From: Haloplasma contractile
GTDB lineage: Bacteria > Bacillota_I > Bacilli_A > Haloplasmatales > Haloplasmataceae
Direction of reading: 5' to 3'
Length of the DNA stretch: 64,000 bases
Assembly: GCA_016841945.1 (NCBI GenBank)
Contig: JAENYC010000005.1
Coordinates: forward strand, 1 to 64,000
Notes under the pieces: model-generated
Database searches by the model: none
What the model was told of the DNA's origin: nothing
What the model saw: the letters and a program-made list of their open reading frames with translations, nothing else
Program-made: the position numbers and the translations under genes
In this document: piece after piece, positions 18,008 to 27,729 of the stretch
Layout of the letters: every line of letters begins with the position of its first letter
Numbering within the stretch: position 1 is the first letter of the stretch

Positions 18008-19384
18008 ATGATATTAAAAATGAGCAATGAAGAAAAAAGACAAATTGTTTTAAAAGGAAATTTATACAAAGGTTTAATTATTTTATCTTTGCCTATAATA
18101 CTAAACAATTTAATGCAAACCTTATATAATCTGGTTGATACATTTTGGGTATCACAAATTAGTAAAGGTGATGTTGAAGTTACCGCAATTAGTAGTGTAT
18201 GGCCAGTATTAATGTTGTTTATTGCCTTTGGAATGGGTATTCAAATCGCTGGTACATCGATGATGAGTCAACATATTGGTGCTAATGAAAAAGAAAAAGC
18301 CAATAAAATGGCAAGTCAGATTTTTATGTGTGCTTTATTAATTGGAATTTTTATGACGATTTTAGCTTTCATTTTAGCTCCCTTGATATTAAACCTTATG
18401 CAAATAGATGATAAACCAGAGATTTATCGGCTGGGATTAAGTTATTTAAGAATTATGTTTATCGCAATCACCCTTGATTTTTGTCTATTAGCTTTTACAT
18501 CGATGCGTCAAGCATATGGAGATACAGTCACACCTGTTTTATATACTGGTAGTGCAATTCTACTAAATTTCATTTTAGACCCTATCTTTATTATAGTATT
18601 TGATTTGGGGGTTCCTGGCGTTGGATATGCAACTGTGCTCGCAAAATTAATCGTACTTCCTTTTTGGTTATATAAAGCATTTTTTGATAAAAAAAGTATT
18701 CACCTTATTTTTAATCAGATGAAATTAAAATTTAAAATGATCAAAAAGATTATAACAGTTATGATACCTGCCTCATTTGGTGGGTCACTTAATGCTTTAG
18801 GATTTATTGTATTGAATGCTTTCATCATCAGTTATGGAGAATGGACCATGGCTGCCTTTGGAGTTGGAAATAGAATTACGAGTATTATTATGATGCCAGC
18901 AATGGGAATTGGAAGTGCGCTTGCTTTTTATGTGGGCCAAAATATTGGGAATAAAAATTTTGTCAGAGCCAAAGAATCTTTTCATGCTTCTTTGAAATTA
19001 ACATTACTCATGATGTTTGTAGGGATGCTTATTATCTTACCATTTCCTGTTAGAAATGGTATTGTACAATTATTTTTAGATGAAAATGAGTCAATACAAC
19101 TAGCGTTAACTTATATGTTGTTTGTCGGTATCAATATTCCACTCATGGGATTATTTCAAAATTTTAACGGCGTATTTGTGGGAGCAGGAAAAAGTATTTA
19201 TACTTTTACCATGTCTATGACAAGATTATGGGGAATAAGGATTCCTACTATTATTATTTTTAAGAATTTTACTGATTTTGGAAGCAGTGGAATATGGTAT
19301 GCGATGGTATTGAGTAATGTTATTGTTTGTGGGTTAGGAATATTATATTATAAATTCGGCCGTTGGGAACAAAAAATAGTTTAA
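18008..19384 (+). CDS. MATE-family multidrug/cation antiporter
   Basis: 458 residues, about twelve hydrophobic segments in two pseudo-symmetric halves. The MATE hallmarks are IILNNLMQTLYNLVDTFWVS near the N-terminus and the equivalent PASFGGSLNALGFIV in the second half. It expels drugs or metabolites using an ion gradient. The substrate is unknown. The start at 18008 follows GGATGTGAT; Met at 18020 is a less likely alternative. It is a single-gene unit with its own promoter and terminator. Confidence 0.93.
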   Translation: MILKMSNEEKRQIVLKGNLYKGLIILSLPIILNNLMQTLYNLVDTFWVSQISKGDVEVTAISSVWPVLMLFIAFGMGIQIAGTSMMSQHIGANEKEKANKMASQIFMCALLIGIFMTILAFILAPLILNLMQIDDKPEIYRLGLSYLRIMFIAITLDFCLLAFTSMRQAYGDTVTPVLYTGSAILLNFILDPIFIIVFDLGVPGVGYATVLAKLIVLPFWLYKAFFDKKSIHLIFNQMKLKFKMIKKIITVMIPASFGGSLNALGFIVLNAFIISYGEWTMAAFGVGNRITSIIMMPAMGIGSALAFYVGQNIGNKNFVRAKESFHASLKLTLLMMFVGMLIILPFPVRNGIVQLFLDENESIQLALTYMLFVGINIPLMGLFQNFNGVFVGAGKSIYTFTMSMTRLWGIRIPTIIIFKNFTDFGSSGIWYAMVLSNVIVCGLGILYYKFGRWEQKIV

Positions 19385-19416
19385 AGTTTGGAAATAAATT
19401 TTCCAAACTTTTTTTT
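19383..19416 (+). terminator. Intrinsic terminator after the MATE gene
   Basis: AAAGTTTGGAAA (19383-19394) pairs with TTTCCAAACTTT (19400-19411), then T7. Confidence 0.88.
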
Positions 19417-19502
19417 ATGTTTTTCTACAAATTCCATATTAATGTTACAAAAAATCTTATATTTATATAATTATCTGTGCTTATATATGAAAAAAAATAG
19501 AT

Positions 19503-19797
19503 CATGATTTATCGGTCATTAAATATTTCTCTGATAGAAGTGCTGTTATGTATTATGGGAAAATTGTAGAGTTAGCAGAGGAAGCGGAATTATTTAGAAA
19601 TCCATTACCTCCATATACAAAATCATTACTTTCATCTATTCCTGTTCCTGATCCAAAAACTGAAAGAAGGAGAAAATCACACATAAACCAAGCGTACATG
19701 CATATGATGAGGAAAATCAACCTTCTTTAGTGAAATAAATCCAGGACATTTTTTTTCTTCTTCACCAAAAGAATTAGAAGATTATAAAAAAAATTAG
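19503..19797 (+). pseudogene. Decayed 3' end of an oppF-like ABC ATPase gene
   Basis: Read across frames this matches the C-terminus of the intact OppF at 27729: [19 protein letters not shown], then [20 protein letters not shown] and SIPVPDPK, then after a frameshift [15 protein letters not shown], and after another EINPGHFFSSSPKELEDYKK with a stop at 19797. The Walker motifs and everything upstream are gone. At least two frameshifts exclude function. It is diverged from, not identical to, the intact copy, so it is an old paralog rather than a recent duplicate. Confidence 0.88.
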
Positions 19798-19835
19798 TTT
19801 AGAAGACTAAAATTGATAACATAATACAATACGAA

Positions 19836-20023
19836 GTGGTGATCAGAATACTATCATTTTTATAGTGTTATTACTTGCAAGTTTATTAATCACTTATTTA
19901 ATGTTACTGTATGGAAATAGATATGATTAAATCAGTTGGATTAATTCATCTTTTGTAACAGGAGTGATATATCTTGGAATAGGTGTTTTAATGTTTACTA
20001 ATAGTGAAGGTGTTTTTGAATAG
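19836..20023 (+). pseudogene. Decayed DUF3899-like small membrane protein gene
   Basis: Fragments such as IVLLLASLLITYLMLLYGN and, in another frame, FVTGVIYLGIGVLMFTNSEG resemble the two hydrophobic segments and the spacer of the DUF3899 protein encoded directly after the intact oppF (28823). The order oppF remnant then DUF3899 remnant repeats the order of the intact operon's end. Frames shift at least once. The match is by pattern only and needs an alignment. Confidence 0.55.
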
Positions 20024-20117
20024 AATTTTTGTATCTCATGGTTTCATTTATTTTATATTTTGTTTTTTATACTTAAAATTGACTACTTTGGTCAATTAGA
20101 TATAGATGGTAAATAAA

Positions 20118-20564
20118 GCCAAAAGGAAAAATCTGTAATAACTTGTTATTAATAAAAATGCGTATTGATAGTAATAATATAAATAGGAAAAGGATAGCAA
20201 TTATAAGTGTTAATTATTGTAAAAACATGATATAATTTTATTGCTATTACAGAAAAAAACAAAATAAAATTTGTATATTATAATAGATTGTCTAAATTTT
20301 TAGAAAAACCTCTTGAAATGCACTTATTTTAGAGTATAATTATTAATAATTAGAGTTATTAATTTTTCTGTTTTTTCTTTACTTTATTTTCATTACATGA
20401 TATAATAACTGAAAAGTAATGTATTGTGGATGATTGTATTTAGTTTTAGTTTTTTATACAGTTCATATGTTATAAATTATCATATAAGCTACGCATAAAT
20501 ATGTGTATTTATATGATATTTATATAAAATAATTAATAATTTAAAAAAGAGAGGAGATATAATT
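20118..20564 (+). promoter_or_regulatory. oppA upstream region with several promoter-like sites
   Basis: No coding potential seen. Two good promoters: TTGAAA (20313-20318)-N16-TATAAT (20335-20340), and TTTACT (20378-20383)-N17-TATAAT (20401-20406). A further TATAAT stands at 20231. A CATATAA...TTATATG inverted repeat lies in the leader about 20480-20520. Multiple promoters fit the high expression expected of a binding lipoprotein. Confidence 0.6.
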
Positions 20565-22925
20565 TTGAAAAAACTTTTAATAGTTTTATCATTAGTTTTA
20601 CTTGCTGGTATGTTAACAGCATGTAAAAAAGGTGGCGACACAGAAGAAGATAAGTCAAAGCCAGTTATTAATGGAGCTGAAGTTATCTTACTTGAGCCAG
20701 GTCAAACTTATGACCCTATGGTAGGTATTACAGCTACAGACGAAAAAGATGGTAACTTAACTTCAGAAATTCTTTATGATGCAAGTGGTGTTGACCCTTA
20801 TAAATGGGGAACATACTATATCACTTATCAAGTTACAAATAGTGATGGGGTAACAACATATGTTGACCGTCAAGTTGTAGTTGGTGAGTATGCATCAGGA
20901 ACTTATAGTTTAAAACATTACCCAACAGATGTTAAATATGCATTCTTTGGTGCAGCTGAAAAATATTTATTAGAAACATTAACAGGTGGTGTGCCAATTA
21001 CTGGTAATGCTACATTCACATTGTTTAGTGACAGAATGCAATTAAAATTCCCTAATCATGATAACATCATGGGATATGGTATTCAGTTCTCAGACATGAG
21101 TGATTTTGATGATGAAGTGTTAATGGATGATGGAGAAGCTGGAGAAGATGATGAAAAAACTTATAGAGTAGCATGGAATACAGCACCTACAACATTTAAC
21201 CAATGGATTTCAGATGATGCAACTAGTTCAGATATCATCACATTAGTTCAAGATGGATTATTTGAATTTGTGCCTACAACTGTAGATCATGAAGAAACAC
21301 CAGTTGATGAGTCAGAATTTGGTTATGGTTTATTACCATCTATGGCTGCTGATTTCCCAACGCCTATAGAATATGATGACGAAGGAAATGCACAAGTAAT
21401 TACAGAACCTGGTATGTTATCATACAATCCAGAACTTCTTGTTTCAAATATTTGGAGAATTCAGATAAGAGATGGTCTAGAATGGAAATTCCATCCAAAT
21501 ACTGATACTACTGGATTAGATACTGACATCACGGCTGAAGACTTTATTGAAACTTATAAACGAGCATTAAAAGATGGCTGGTTTAGAGCGATTTCTGGTG
21601 GTGGAGACTTCTTAAATTCATCTCATGAAATCGTAGGTGCTCAAGCTTATTATGATGATTGGCAAGATGATACAATACCTGAAGACGAAAAGACTCCATG
21701 GGAAGATGTTGGTATTAGATTAATTGGTGACGATACAATTGAGATTGAAACAACTGATCCATTATCACAATGGAATATTATGTACTGGTTTGGTGGAGAA
21801 ACATTAACACCAATTCATCTTGGATTATATGATCAATTATGGAGTGAAGATAATGAAACCAATAGTTATGGTACTTCACCTGAAACAACAGCTTATCATG
21901 GTATTTATTACTTAGATTACTATGAAACTGATAAAATGGTTCGTTTAAAGAAAAATAATTCTTTCCATAATAAAGATTTATATAATTTCACTGGTATGAA
22001 TATTTCAATTATAGAAGATACAGAAATCCGCTTCCAAGAATTCGTAGATGGAAAACTAGATACAATTGGAGTTCCTGCTACTAAATATGAAGATTATAAA
22101 AATGAACTTCTTTATGCACCAGGTCCTACTACATTCCGTATGGCTATAAATGGATTAGGAACTGTTGAAAGACAAAGAGAACAATTCCCAGATAGTACAT
22201 TTGTACCAGAACCAATTCTTGCTGAAAGAGATTTCAAAAAGGCAATGTATTTTGCAATTGACAGACAAAGTTTAGCTGATGATGTAATTAAAACTGTTGA
22301 CCCTATGATGTATCAATTCTCAAGTGCATATATTGTGGATGCATCTACTTTCACGCCATGGCGAGAAACTCCACAAGCTGGTTTAGTAGGTGAAAATTTA
22401 TCACCTGATACAATGGGTTATAATGAAGACCTTGCAAAATCATACTTCAATGCTGCAGTTGAAAAATTAGTAGCGCGCGGAGTTTATGAAGAAAATGAAG
22501 AAATCGAACTTCTATTCACTATTCAATCTGCAAGTACAAATATGGAATTATTAGGTCAATATATTAAGGAACAATTTGAAGAATTATTTGTTCATGATGA
22601 ACTTGGTGTTAGCATCAAAGTTGAAGTTAACCCTCAAACATTCCCAGACAACTACTATAACTTTATCTTAATTGGGAATACCGATATGGGTATGGGTGGT
22701 ATCTCTGGTTCTGAATTAGATGCTGCTAGTTACCTAGATGTATATTGTTCAGACAACCGTGGTTACTTTACAATGGATTGGGGTATTGATACTTCAGTAC
22801 CAGAAATCCCTGTAACATATACTATTGATGGTGTAGAACATCATGAAATGTGGTCATTTGATGCAATCGTTTCTGCATTAAATAAAGAAGTAACAGTTGT
22901 TAACGGTAAAGAAGTATCTGAATAA
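20565..22925 (+). CDS. oppA: Oligopeptide ABC transporter substrate-binding lipoprotein with Ig-like N-terminal domain
   Basis: A signal peptide with lipobox (GMLTAC, Cys20) anchors it outside the membrane. Residues about 33-108 form a DUF5011/bacterial Ig-like domain (LEPGQTYDPMVGITATDEKDG, TYYITYQVTNSDG). A family-5 peptide-binding domain follows (YNPELLVSNIWRIQIRDGLEW, TAEDFIETYKRAL). At 786 residues it is much longer than usual OppA (about 540), partly because of the Ig-like domain. Start TTG 20565 follows GAGAGGAG. A hairpin after the gene probably keeps its mRNA more abundant than that of the permease genes. Confidence 0.94.
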   Translation: MKKLLIVLSLVLLAGMLTACKKGGDTEEDKSKPVINGAEVILLEPGQTYDPMVGITATDEKDGNLTSEILYDASGVDPYKWGTYYITYQVTNSDGVTTYVDRQVVVGEYASGTYSLKHYPTDVKYAFFGAAEKYLLETLTGGVPITGNATFTLFSDRMQLKFPNHDNIMGYGIQFSDMSDFDDEVLMDDGEAGEDDEKTYRVAWNTAPTTFNQWISDDATSSDIITLVQDGLFEFVPTTVDHEETPVDESEFGYGLLPSMAADFPTPIEYDDEGNAQVITEPGMLSYNPELLVSNIWRIQIRDGLEWKFHPNTDTTGLDTDITAEDFIETYKRALKDGWFRAISGGGDFLNSSHEIVGAQAYYDDWQDDTIPEDEKTPWEDVGIRLIGDDTIEIETTDPLSQWNIMYWFGGETLTPIHLGLYDQLWSEDNETNSYGTSPETTAYHGIYYLDYYETDKMVRLKKNNSFHNKDLYNFTGMNISIIEDTEIRFQEFVDGKLDTIGVPATKYEDYKNELLYAPGPTTFRMAINGLGTVERQREQFPDSTFVPEPILAERDFKKAMYFAIDRQSLADDVIKTVDPMMYQFSSAYIVDASTFTPWRETPQAGLVGENLSPDTMGYNEDLAKSYFNAAVEKLVARGVYEENEEIELLFTIQSASTNMELLGQYIKEQFEELFVHDELGVSIKVEVNPQTFPDNYYNFILIGNTDMGMGGISGSELDAASYLDVYCSDNRGYFTMDWGIDTSVPEIPVTYTIDGVEHHEMWSFDAIVSALNKEVTVVNGKEVSE

Positions 22926-22992
22926 TATTTAGAAAATAATGATTCTAATTGTTATTATAGAAACCGATAACAATCAGCAATACATGTAGTAC

Positions 22993-23034
22993 AAGCAAAC
23001 CATCTTTGCATTTTGCTGGATGGTTTGCTTATTA
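22993..23034 (+). terminator. Hairpin between oppA and oppB (partial terminator)
   Basis: AAGCAAACCATC (22993-23004) pairs with GATGGTTTGCTT (23019-23030), followed by ATTATTT. The weak T-run suggests read-through or an mRNA-stabilising role. Confidence 0.65.
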
Positions 23035-23339
23035 TTTATAAACTTTTATAAAAATAAATCAAACCATATTATATAAACCATATCTTAGATTTTAGTATAA
23101 TGTTTATGTTTAGACTTGAATATTTGAATTTATAAATTTCTATTGGATAGTTATATTAACTACTAATGAATTTATTTGAGATAATTCCATTAATAGATTT
23201 AAAGATATAGGAATCGAAATATTTTGTTATTGTTATATTGGAAATAGTAAATAAACATTATGATTCAATGTTTAAGAATCCGAGAGGAATTTTTTATTTG
23301 TATAGATATATTATTCTATAAAGAAAGTAGGCGATATAT
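23031..23339 (+). other. oppA-oppB intergenic region with a seven-codon ORF
   Basis: 309 bases without a normal gene. A TATAAT lies at 23096-23101 without a clear -35. At 23298-23321 a TTG-started frame (MYRYIIL, then TAA) follows GAGAGGAA at good spacing. It shares the 11 bases AGATATATTAT with the start of oppB (MLRYII). It could be a leader peptide or a remnant of an older oppB start. Confidence 0.4.
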
Positions 23340-24404
23340 GTGCTGAGATATATTATAGTCAGATTAATCTGGATCTGTATTGTGCTAATCACTTTCTTGT
23401 CTTTATTATTTGTATCGATTAGAATCGTACCTGAGTTTCCGCCAACTAATGAAGATCAAAAAGAAATATATTATGCACGACAAGAAAAAGATGGATACTA
23501 TTATAGTGAATTGATAACCGATCCAGGTGAAGTTCAGAAAATTGCTAGAGGCGAACGTAATGATGACTGGTATTATAGAGAAATGTCCGAGGGATATCGC
23601 GTTTATAAACCAGTTCCAATCATTAAACAGTACACAGTCTGGATAAAAAATGTTGTAACTGAGTTTGATTGGGGGTTATCGACTCGAGTTAAAGTAAATG
23701 AACCAGTATTTGATTTAATGAAAGAGAAACTACCACATACAATAAAATTAAACATGCTAGCACTCATTATATTTATACCAGTTGGATTTATATTAGGTAT
23801 AATTGCAGCACTTAGAAAGAATAAGTTAACTGACAATATAATTTCTTTAGGAGTTATGATTTTCATCTCTATTCCAGCTTTTGTTGTTATGCTCCTATTA
23901 GTTATGTTCCTTGGTTATCAATTAAATTTACTACCTCCACAATATCCTTCATCTGATATTACAGGTAGTATCCAACTAAAGGCGTTAGTATTACCAGTGT
24001 TGGCTCTATCTTTTTTCCCAATTGCAACATTAACACGTTTAACACGTGCAGAATTAACTGAGGTTTTAACATCAGAATTTTTACTTTTAGCTAGAACCAA
24101 AGGACTAACGAGAAGACAAGCAGTTATTAGACATGCAATGAGAAATTCAATGGTACCACTTGTACCAGTTATCATTTTTTCATTTGTTCGTTTAGTAGGA
24201 GGTTCTATCATCATAGAAAGAATTTATTCCATACCTGGTATGGGTCGATTATACCTTGATGCTCTGACTTTAAATAGCTTTGATTATAATTTAATATTAG
24301 CTTTATCAGGCTTTTATACATCCATAAGTTTATTTGCAATATTGATTGTTGACTTATCTTATGGAATTGTTGACCCAAGAATTAGAATGGGGGCGAGAAA
24401 ATGA
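23340..24404 (+). CDS. oppB: Oligopeptide ABC transporter permease OppB
   Basis: Membrane permease, 354 residues. The first helix (about 1-28) is followed by an extracytoplasmic stretch of about 85 residues rich in Tyr, Glu and Asp, then five more helices. The ABC-coupling EAA loop reads LLARTKGLTRRQAVIRHAMRNSMVP. Start GTG 23340 follows AGTAGGCGAT. It overlaps oppC by four bases. It forms the channel with OppC, powered by OppD and OppF. Confidence 0.94.
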   Translation: MLRYIIVRLIWICIVLITFLSLLFVSIRIVPEFPPTNEDQKEIYYARQEKDGYYYSELITDPGEVQKIARGERNDDWYYREMSEGYRVYKPVPIIKQYTVWIKNVVTEFDWGLSTRVKVNEPVFDLMKEKLPHTIKLNMLALIIFIPVGFILGIIAALRKNKLTDNIISLGVMIFISIPAFVVMLLLVMFLGYQLNLLPPQYPSSDITGSIQLKALVLPVLALSFFPIATLTRLTRAELTEVLTSEFLLLARTKGLTRRQAVIRHAMRNSMVPLVPVIIFSFVRLVGGSIIIERIYSIPGMGRLYLDALTLNSFDYNLILALSGFYTSISLFAILIVDLSYGIVDPRIRMGARK

Positions 24405-26284
24405 GAGAGTATGATAAAAAACATGAAAATATTGACCCAAAAGAATTTGAATTTGTTCAAAGAGATGAAAAAATATATGATAAGAGATTTGAGACTAAAC
24501 CAATAGGTTATTTTAAAGATGCGATGATTCGTTTCTCTAAAAATAAGACAAATGTTGTGGCAACAATCATATTAGCTATTTTAATTTTATTTTCAATATT
24601 AGTTCCTATTGTAACAAGTAAGAATTATTCTAAATTAGAAGATCAATTACAGTTTTTACCTCCTCGTGTACCACTTCTTGAAAAAATTGGGATATATGAT
24701 GGAACGGTTTATTATGACGAACAGTTAGTTGATCTTGAGACGTATGATCCTGAGACTGGAATAGGATATCCGATGGGATTTAATCCTAAATTTATTGTCG
24801 AAGGTACGTTAGAAACTTATCAAGAAACATGTAATACAAAAGAAGAGTTTTGTGTAGGTGGAGTTAACATTTTAGCTTTACTAAATGAGGATACATCAGG
24901 TACTATACAGTCAAAAGAAACATACTCATTTGTTGTTGCTAATAATCCTGAGATTACAATAGATATTGATTCTTTTTCTGGTGAAAATGTAAAATTAGAG
25001 GTATTACTATCTACTGATACTACATTTGATACAATTGCGACTATCACCGAAGCAGGAAAGGAAACACTTAATATTTATGACTTAATTGAAGATGATGTTG
25101 ATTTCACTAGTAGAGTTAGATATGTGTTATCAGCTACTAGCGAAGGTGCATCAGTGACATTAAATAGTATTGAATATTCAAATGTTTCAGATGTAGAATC
25201 TATTTTACATACAGGTTATTCTTTAAATGATAGTTACAGAATAACAAGTGGCGCTGTAAGTTATGAAAGATTTGATGGCCTTTATACAAGAGCTAATTTT
25301 ACATATGATGCCTATGGTGCTGCTTTTTATGAGAGACGCGAAAAAGCATTTTCTTCGCTTAAGTTCGATGAGTTAGTAAGTCAATACCCCGATGTTTGTC
25401 AATTACCAGCAGACCCTAGTGATCTCGTTGGTTGGGAATTTTCAGAAGGATGTCCAGTGAAGAGAGTACTTGCTCAATCTGATAAGATGACAGGACCTGA
25501 TGGAAGAGATTACTATTCTTATGATTTAGTGCTAAATTATCAAGTATACAGAGATTATGATGAAATTCCTCATTTCTTATTTGGAACAGATCAATATGGA
25601 AGAGATTATTTTGCATTAGTATGGCTTGGATTAAGAACATCCCTATTCGTTGGTTTGATTGTTGCGTTTATCAATATTTCAATTGGTATTGTCTATGGCG
25701 CAATTGAGGGCTATTACGGCGGAAGAGTAGACTTATTAATGGAACGATTCGCTGAAATTATAGGACGAATTCCATTCTTAGTGTGGTTATCTCTGTTTGT
25801 TATTCTCTTAGGACCAGGTCTTTTAACAATCATTGTTCTTATGACAGTCACTGGTTGGCTTGGTGTAGCTGGTGTGACTCGAACACAGTTTTATCGTTAT
25901 AAAGGAAGGGAATATGTTTTAGCATCTAGAACATTAGGTGCAAAAGACTTTAGAATTATCTTCCGTCATATCTTACCTAATGGTATAGGAACAATTATTA
26001 CACAAAGTGTATTAATGATTCCAGGTGTTATTTTCCTTGAGTCAACTGTATCATATTTAGGTTATGGTATTGGACATGGGCAATCATTTAAAATATTAGG
26101 CTTTATTGAATTATCAGGTGTATCAATTGGTGTCCTATTATCTGATGGTCGTACGCAAATCATCGATAGACCTCATTTAATTTTCTTCCCAGCGATTATT
26201 ATTTCAATATTAATGATTACATTTAATATGTTTGGTAATGCACTAAGAGATGCATTTAATCCTTCATTAAGGGGGTCTGAATAA
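24401..26284 (+). CDS. oppC: Oligopeptide ABC transporter permease OppC with large external insertion
   Basis: 627 residues, about twice normal OppC. The conserved permease parts are an N-terminal helix (about 48-70, NVVATIILAILILFSILVPI) and, from about 390, HFLFGTDQYGRDYF, the helix bundle and the EAA loop VLASRTLGAKDFRIIFRHIL. Between them lie about 320 residues predicted outside the membrane, with beta-rich segments (ETYSFVVANNPEITIDIDSF, SGASVTLNSIEY-like strands) and three cysteines in CNTKEEFC and EGC contexts. The insertion could contact OppA or the cell wall. It shares TAATG with oppD. Confidence 0.93.
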   Translation: MREYDKKHENIDPKEFEFVQRDEKIYDKRFETKPIGYFKDAMIRFSKNKTNVVATIILAILILFSILVPIVTSKNYSKLEDQLQFLPPRVPLLEKIGIYDGTVYYDEQLVDLETYDPETGIGYPMGFNPKFIVEGTLETYQETCNTKEEFCVGGVNILALLNEDTSGTIQSKETYSFVVANNPEITIDIDSFSGENVKLEVLLSTDTTFDTIATITEAGKETLNIYDLIEDDVDFTSRVRYVLSATSEGASVTLNSIEYSNVSDVESILHTGYSLNDSYRITSGAVSYERFDGLYTRANFTYDAYGAAFYERREKAFSSLKFDELVSQYPDVCQLPADPSDLVGWEFSEGCPVKRVLAQSDKMTGPDGRDYYSYDLVLNYQVYRDYDEIPHFLFGTDQYGRDYFALVWLGLRTSLFVGLIVAFINISIGIVYGAIEGYYGGRVDLLMERFAEIIGRIPFLVWLSLFVILLGPGLLTIIVLMTVTGWLGVAGVTRTQFYRYKGREYVLASRTLGAKDFRIIFRHILPNGIGTIITQSVLMIPGVIFLESTVSYLGYGIGHGQSFKILGFIELSGVSIGVLLSDGRTQIIDRPHLIFFPAIIISILMITFNMFGNALRDAFNPSLRGSE

Positions 26285-27729
26285 TGGCAAAAGATAAAAA
26301 ATTAGTAGTTGAAGATCTAACCGTTTCATTTCGTACGAATCAAGGATTAGTACGTGCTGTAAGAGGCATAAGTTTTGAATTAGAAGAAGGAGAAACCCTT
26401 GCGATAGTGGGGGAATCTGGCTCAGGAAAATCTGTTTCAAGTAAAGCGATAATGGGAATATTAGAAGGTAATGCGATTATTGATAAAGGTAAAATTATTT
26501 ATGAAGACGAAGATTTAACGACGATTAGTGAAGAAAATTATCATAAGATTCGTGGAAATAAAATTGGTATGATATTCCAAGATCCATTATCAAGTCTTAA
26601 CCCTATCATGAAAATTGGTAAACAGATTACAGAGGCATTAATAATAAACGGTAATCATCTAAAGAATAGATATAAGGAATTAATTCATCAAGTTAAGATG
26701 GATTATGAAAACTCAAAGATTAAGAAACAAAACTTAATCAAGGATTTTAAATCTAATAAATCACGATTGAAAGAAGAAGGTAAGCAAGAAGAAGTTCAAC
26801 AATTTAAAGAACAATTTCAAAAAGATATTCTTGAAATTAATCAAAAGATCAAAGATACAAAGGAAGCATTTAAGAAAGAACAAATAAGTGCAAAAAAGAA
26901 AGTTGCAGATGATTGGAAACAAGAAAAAGAACGTGTTGCGAAGGAAATCCAAGCAATCAAAGAAAAAATGGCATCTGCTGATAGAGAAACAAGAAAAACT
27001 TTAAAAGAAGAAGTTGCTACGCTAAAAGAAAATCTAAGACGATATAAGAAAGTAACAAAAAAACAAGCAAAAGAACGTGCGATAAAAGTTATGGAAGAAG
27101 TTGGAATTCCACAACCAGAAAGACGTTTAAAACAATATCCATTCCAGTTTTCTGGTGGGATGCGTCAACGTATTGTTATCGCAATTGCTTTAACATTGAA
27201 TCCAGATGTCTTAATATGTGATGAACCAACAACAGCGCTAGATGTGACAATTCAAGCACAAATTCTTGAATTGATTAATAAAATTAAAACTGAAAGAAGT
27301 TTGTCAGTTATATTTATTACCCATGACTTAGGTGTTGTTGCCAATATGGCAGACCGTGTAGCGGTTATGTATGCAGGTAAAATTGTTGAAATTGGAAAAG
27401 CAGAAGAAATCTTCTATAATCCAAAACATCCATATACTTGGGCATTATTATCATCAATGCCAGATTTAGATTCTAAAGAACGTCTTGCATTTATACCTGG
27501 TACTCCACCGAATATGTTATTCCCACCTAAAGGTGATGCATTTGCTGACCGTAGTAAGTATGCGATGAAAATAGACTTTGAAAAAGAACCACCGTTCTTT
27601 AAAGTAAGTGACACGCATTATGCAGCTACATGGTTACTACATAAAGATGCACCTAAAGTTGAGATGCCTGAAATAATTAAAAAACGAATAGCTAGTATGG
27701 CTAAGGCTCCGAAAGAGGTGAATGAATAA
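26284..27729 (+). CDS. oppD: Oligopeptide ABC transporter ATPase OppD with coiled-coil insertion
   Basis: Cytosolic ATPase: Walker A GESGSGKS, Q-loop IFQDPLSSLNP, signature SGGMRQR, Walker B VLICDEPTTALD and H-loop FITHDLGV. Between the Q-loop and signature lie about 130 Lys/Glu-rich residues (about 120-250) with long helical, coiled-coil character, absent from ordinary OppD. The C-terminal region holds the oligopeptide-type HPYTWALLSSMP and IPGTPP segments, but the usual Cys-rich iron-sulfur motif is not seen. 481 residues. It starts inside the oppC stop (TAATG). Confidence 0.94.
   Translation: MAKDKKLVVEDLTVSFRTNQGLVRAVRGISFELEEGETLAIVGESGSGKSVSSKAIMGILEGNAIIDKGKIIYEDEDLTTISEENYHKIRGNKIGMIFQDPLSSLNPIMKIGKQITEALIINGNHLKNRYKELIHQVKMDYENSKIKKQNLIKDFKSNKSRLKEEGKQEEVQQFKEQFQKDILEINQKIKDTKEAFKKEQISAKKKVADDWKQEKERVAKEIQAIKEKMASADRETRKTLKEEVATLKENLRRYKKVTKKQAKERAIKVMEEVGIPQPERRLKQYPFQFSGGMRQRIVIAIALTLNPDVLICDEPTTALDVTIQAQILELINKIKTERSLSVIFITHDLGVVANMADRVAVMYAGKIVEIGKAEEIFYNPKHPYTWALLSSMPDLDSKERLAFIPGTPPNMLFPPKGDAFADRSKYAMKIDFEKEPPFFKVSDTHYAATWLLHKDAPKVEMPEIIKKRIASMAKAPKEVNE

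Noticed and set aside
19385-20564. Insertion sequence or prophage in the decayed region
   Set aside because: No transposase fragments, terminal inverted repeats or target-site duplications could be seen; the remnants are opp-related.
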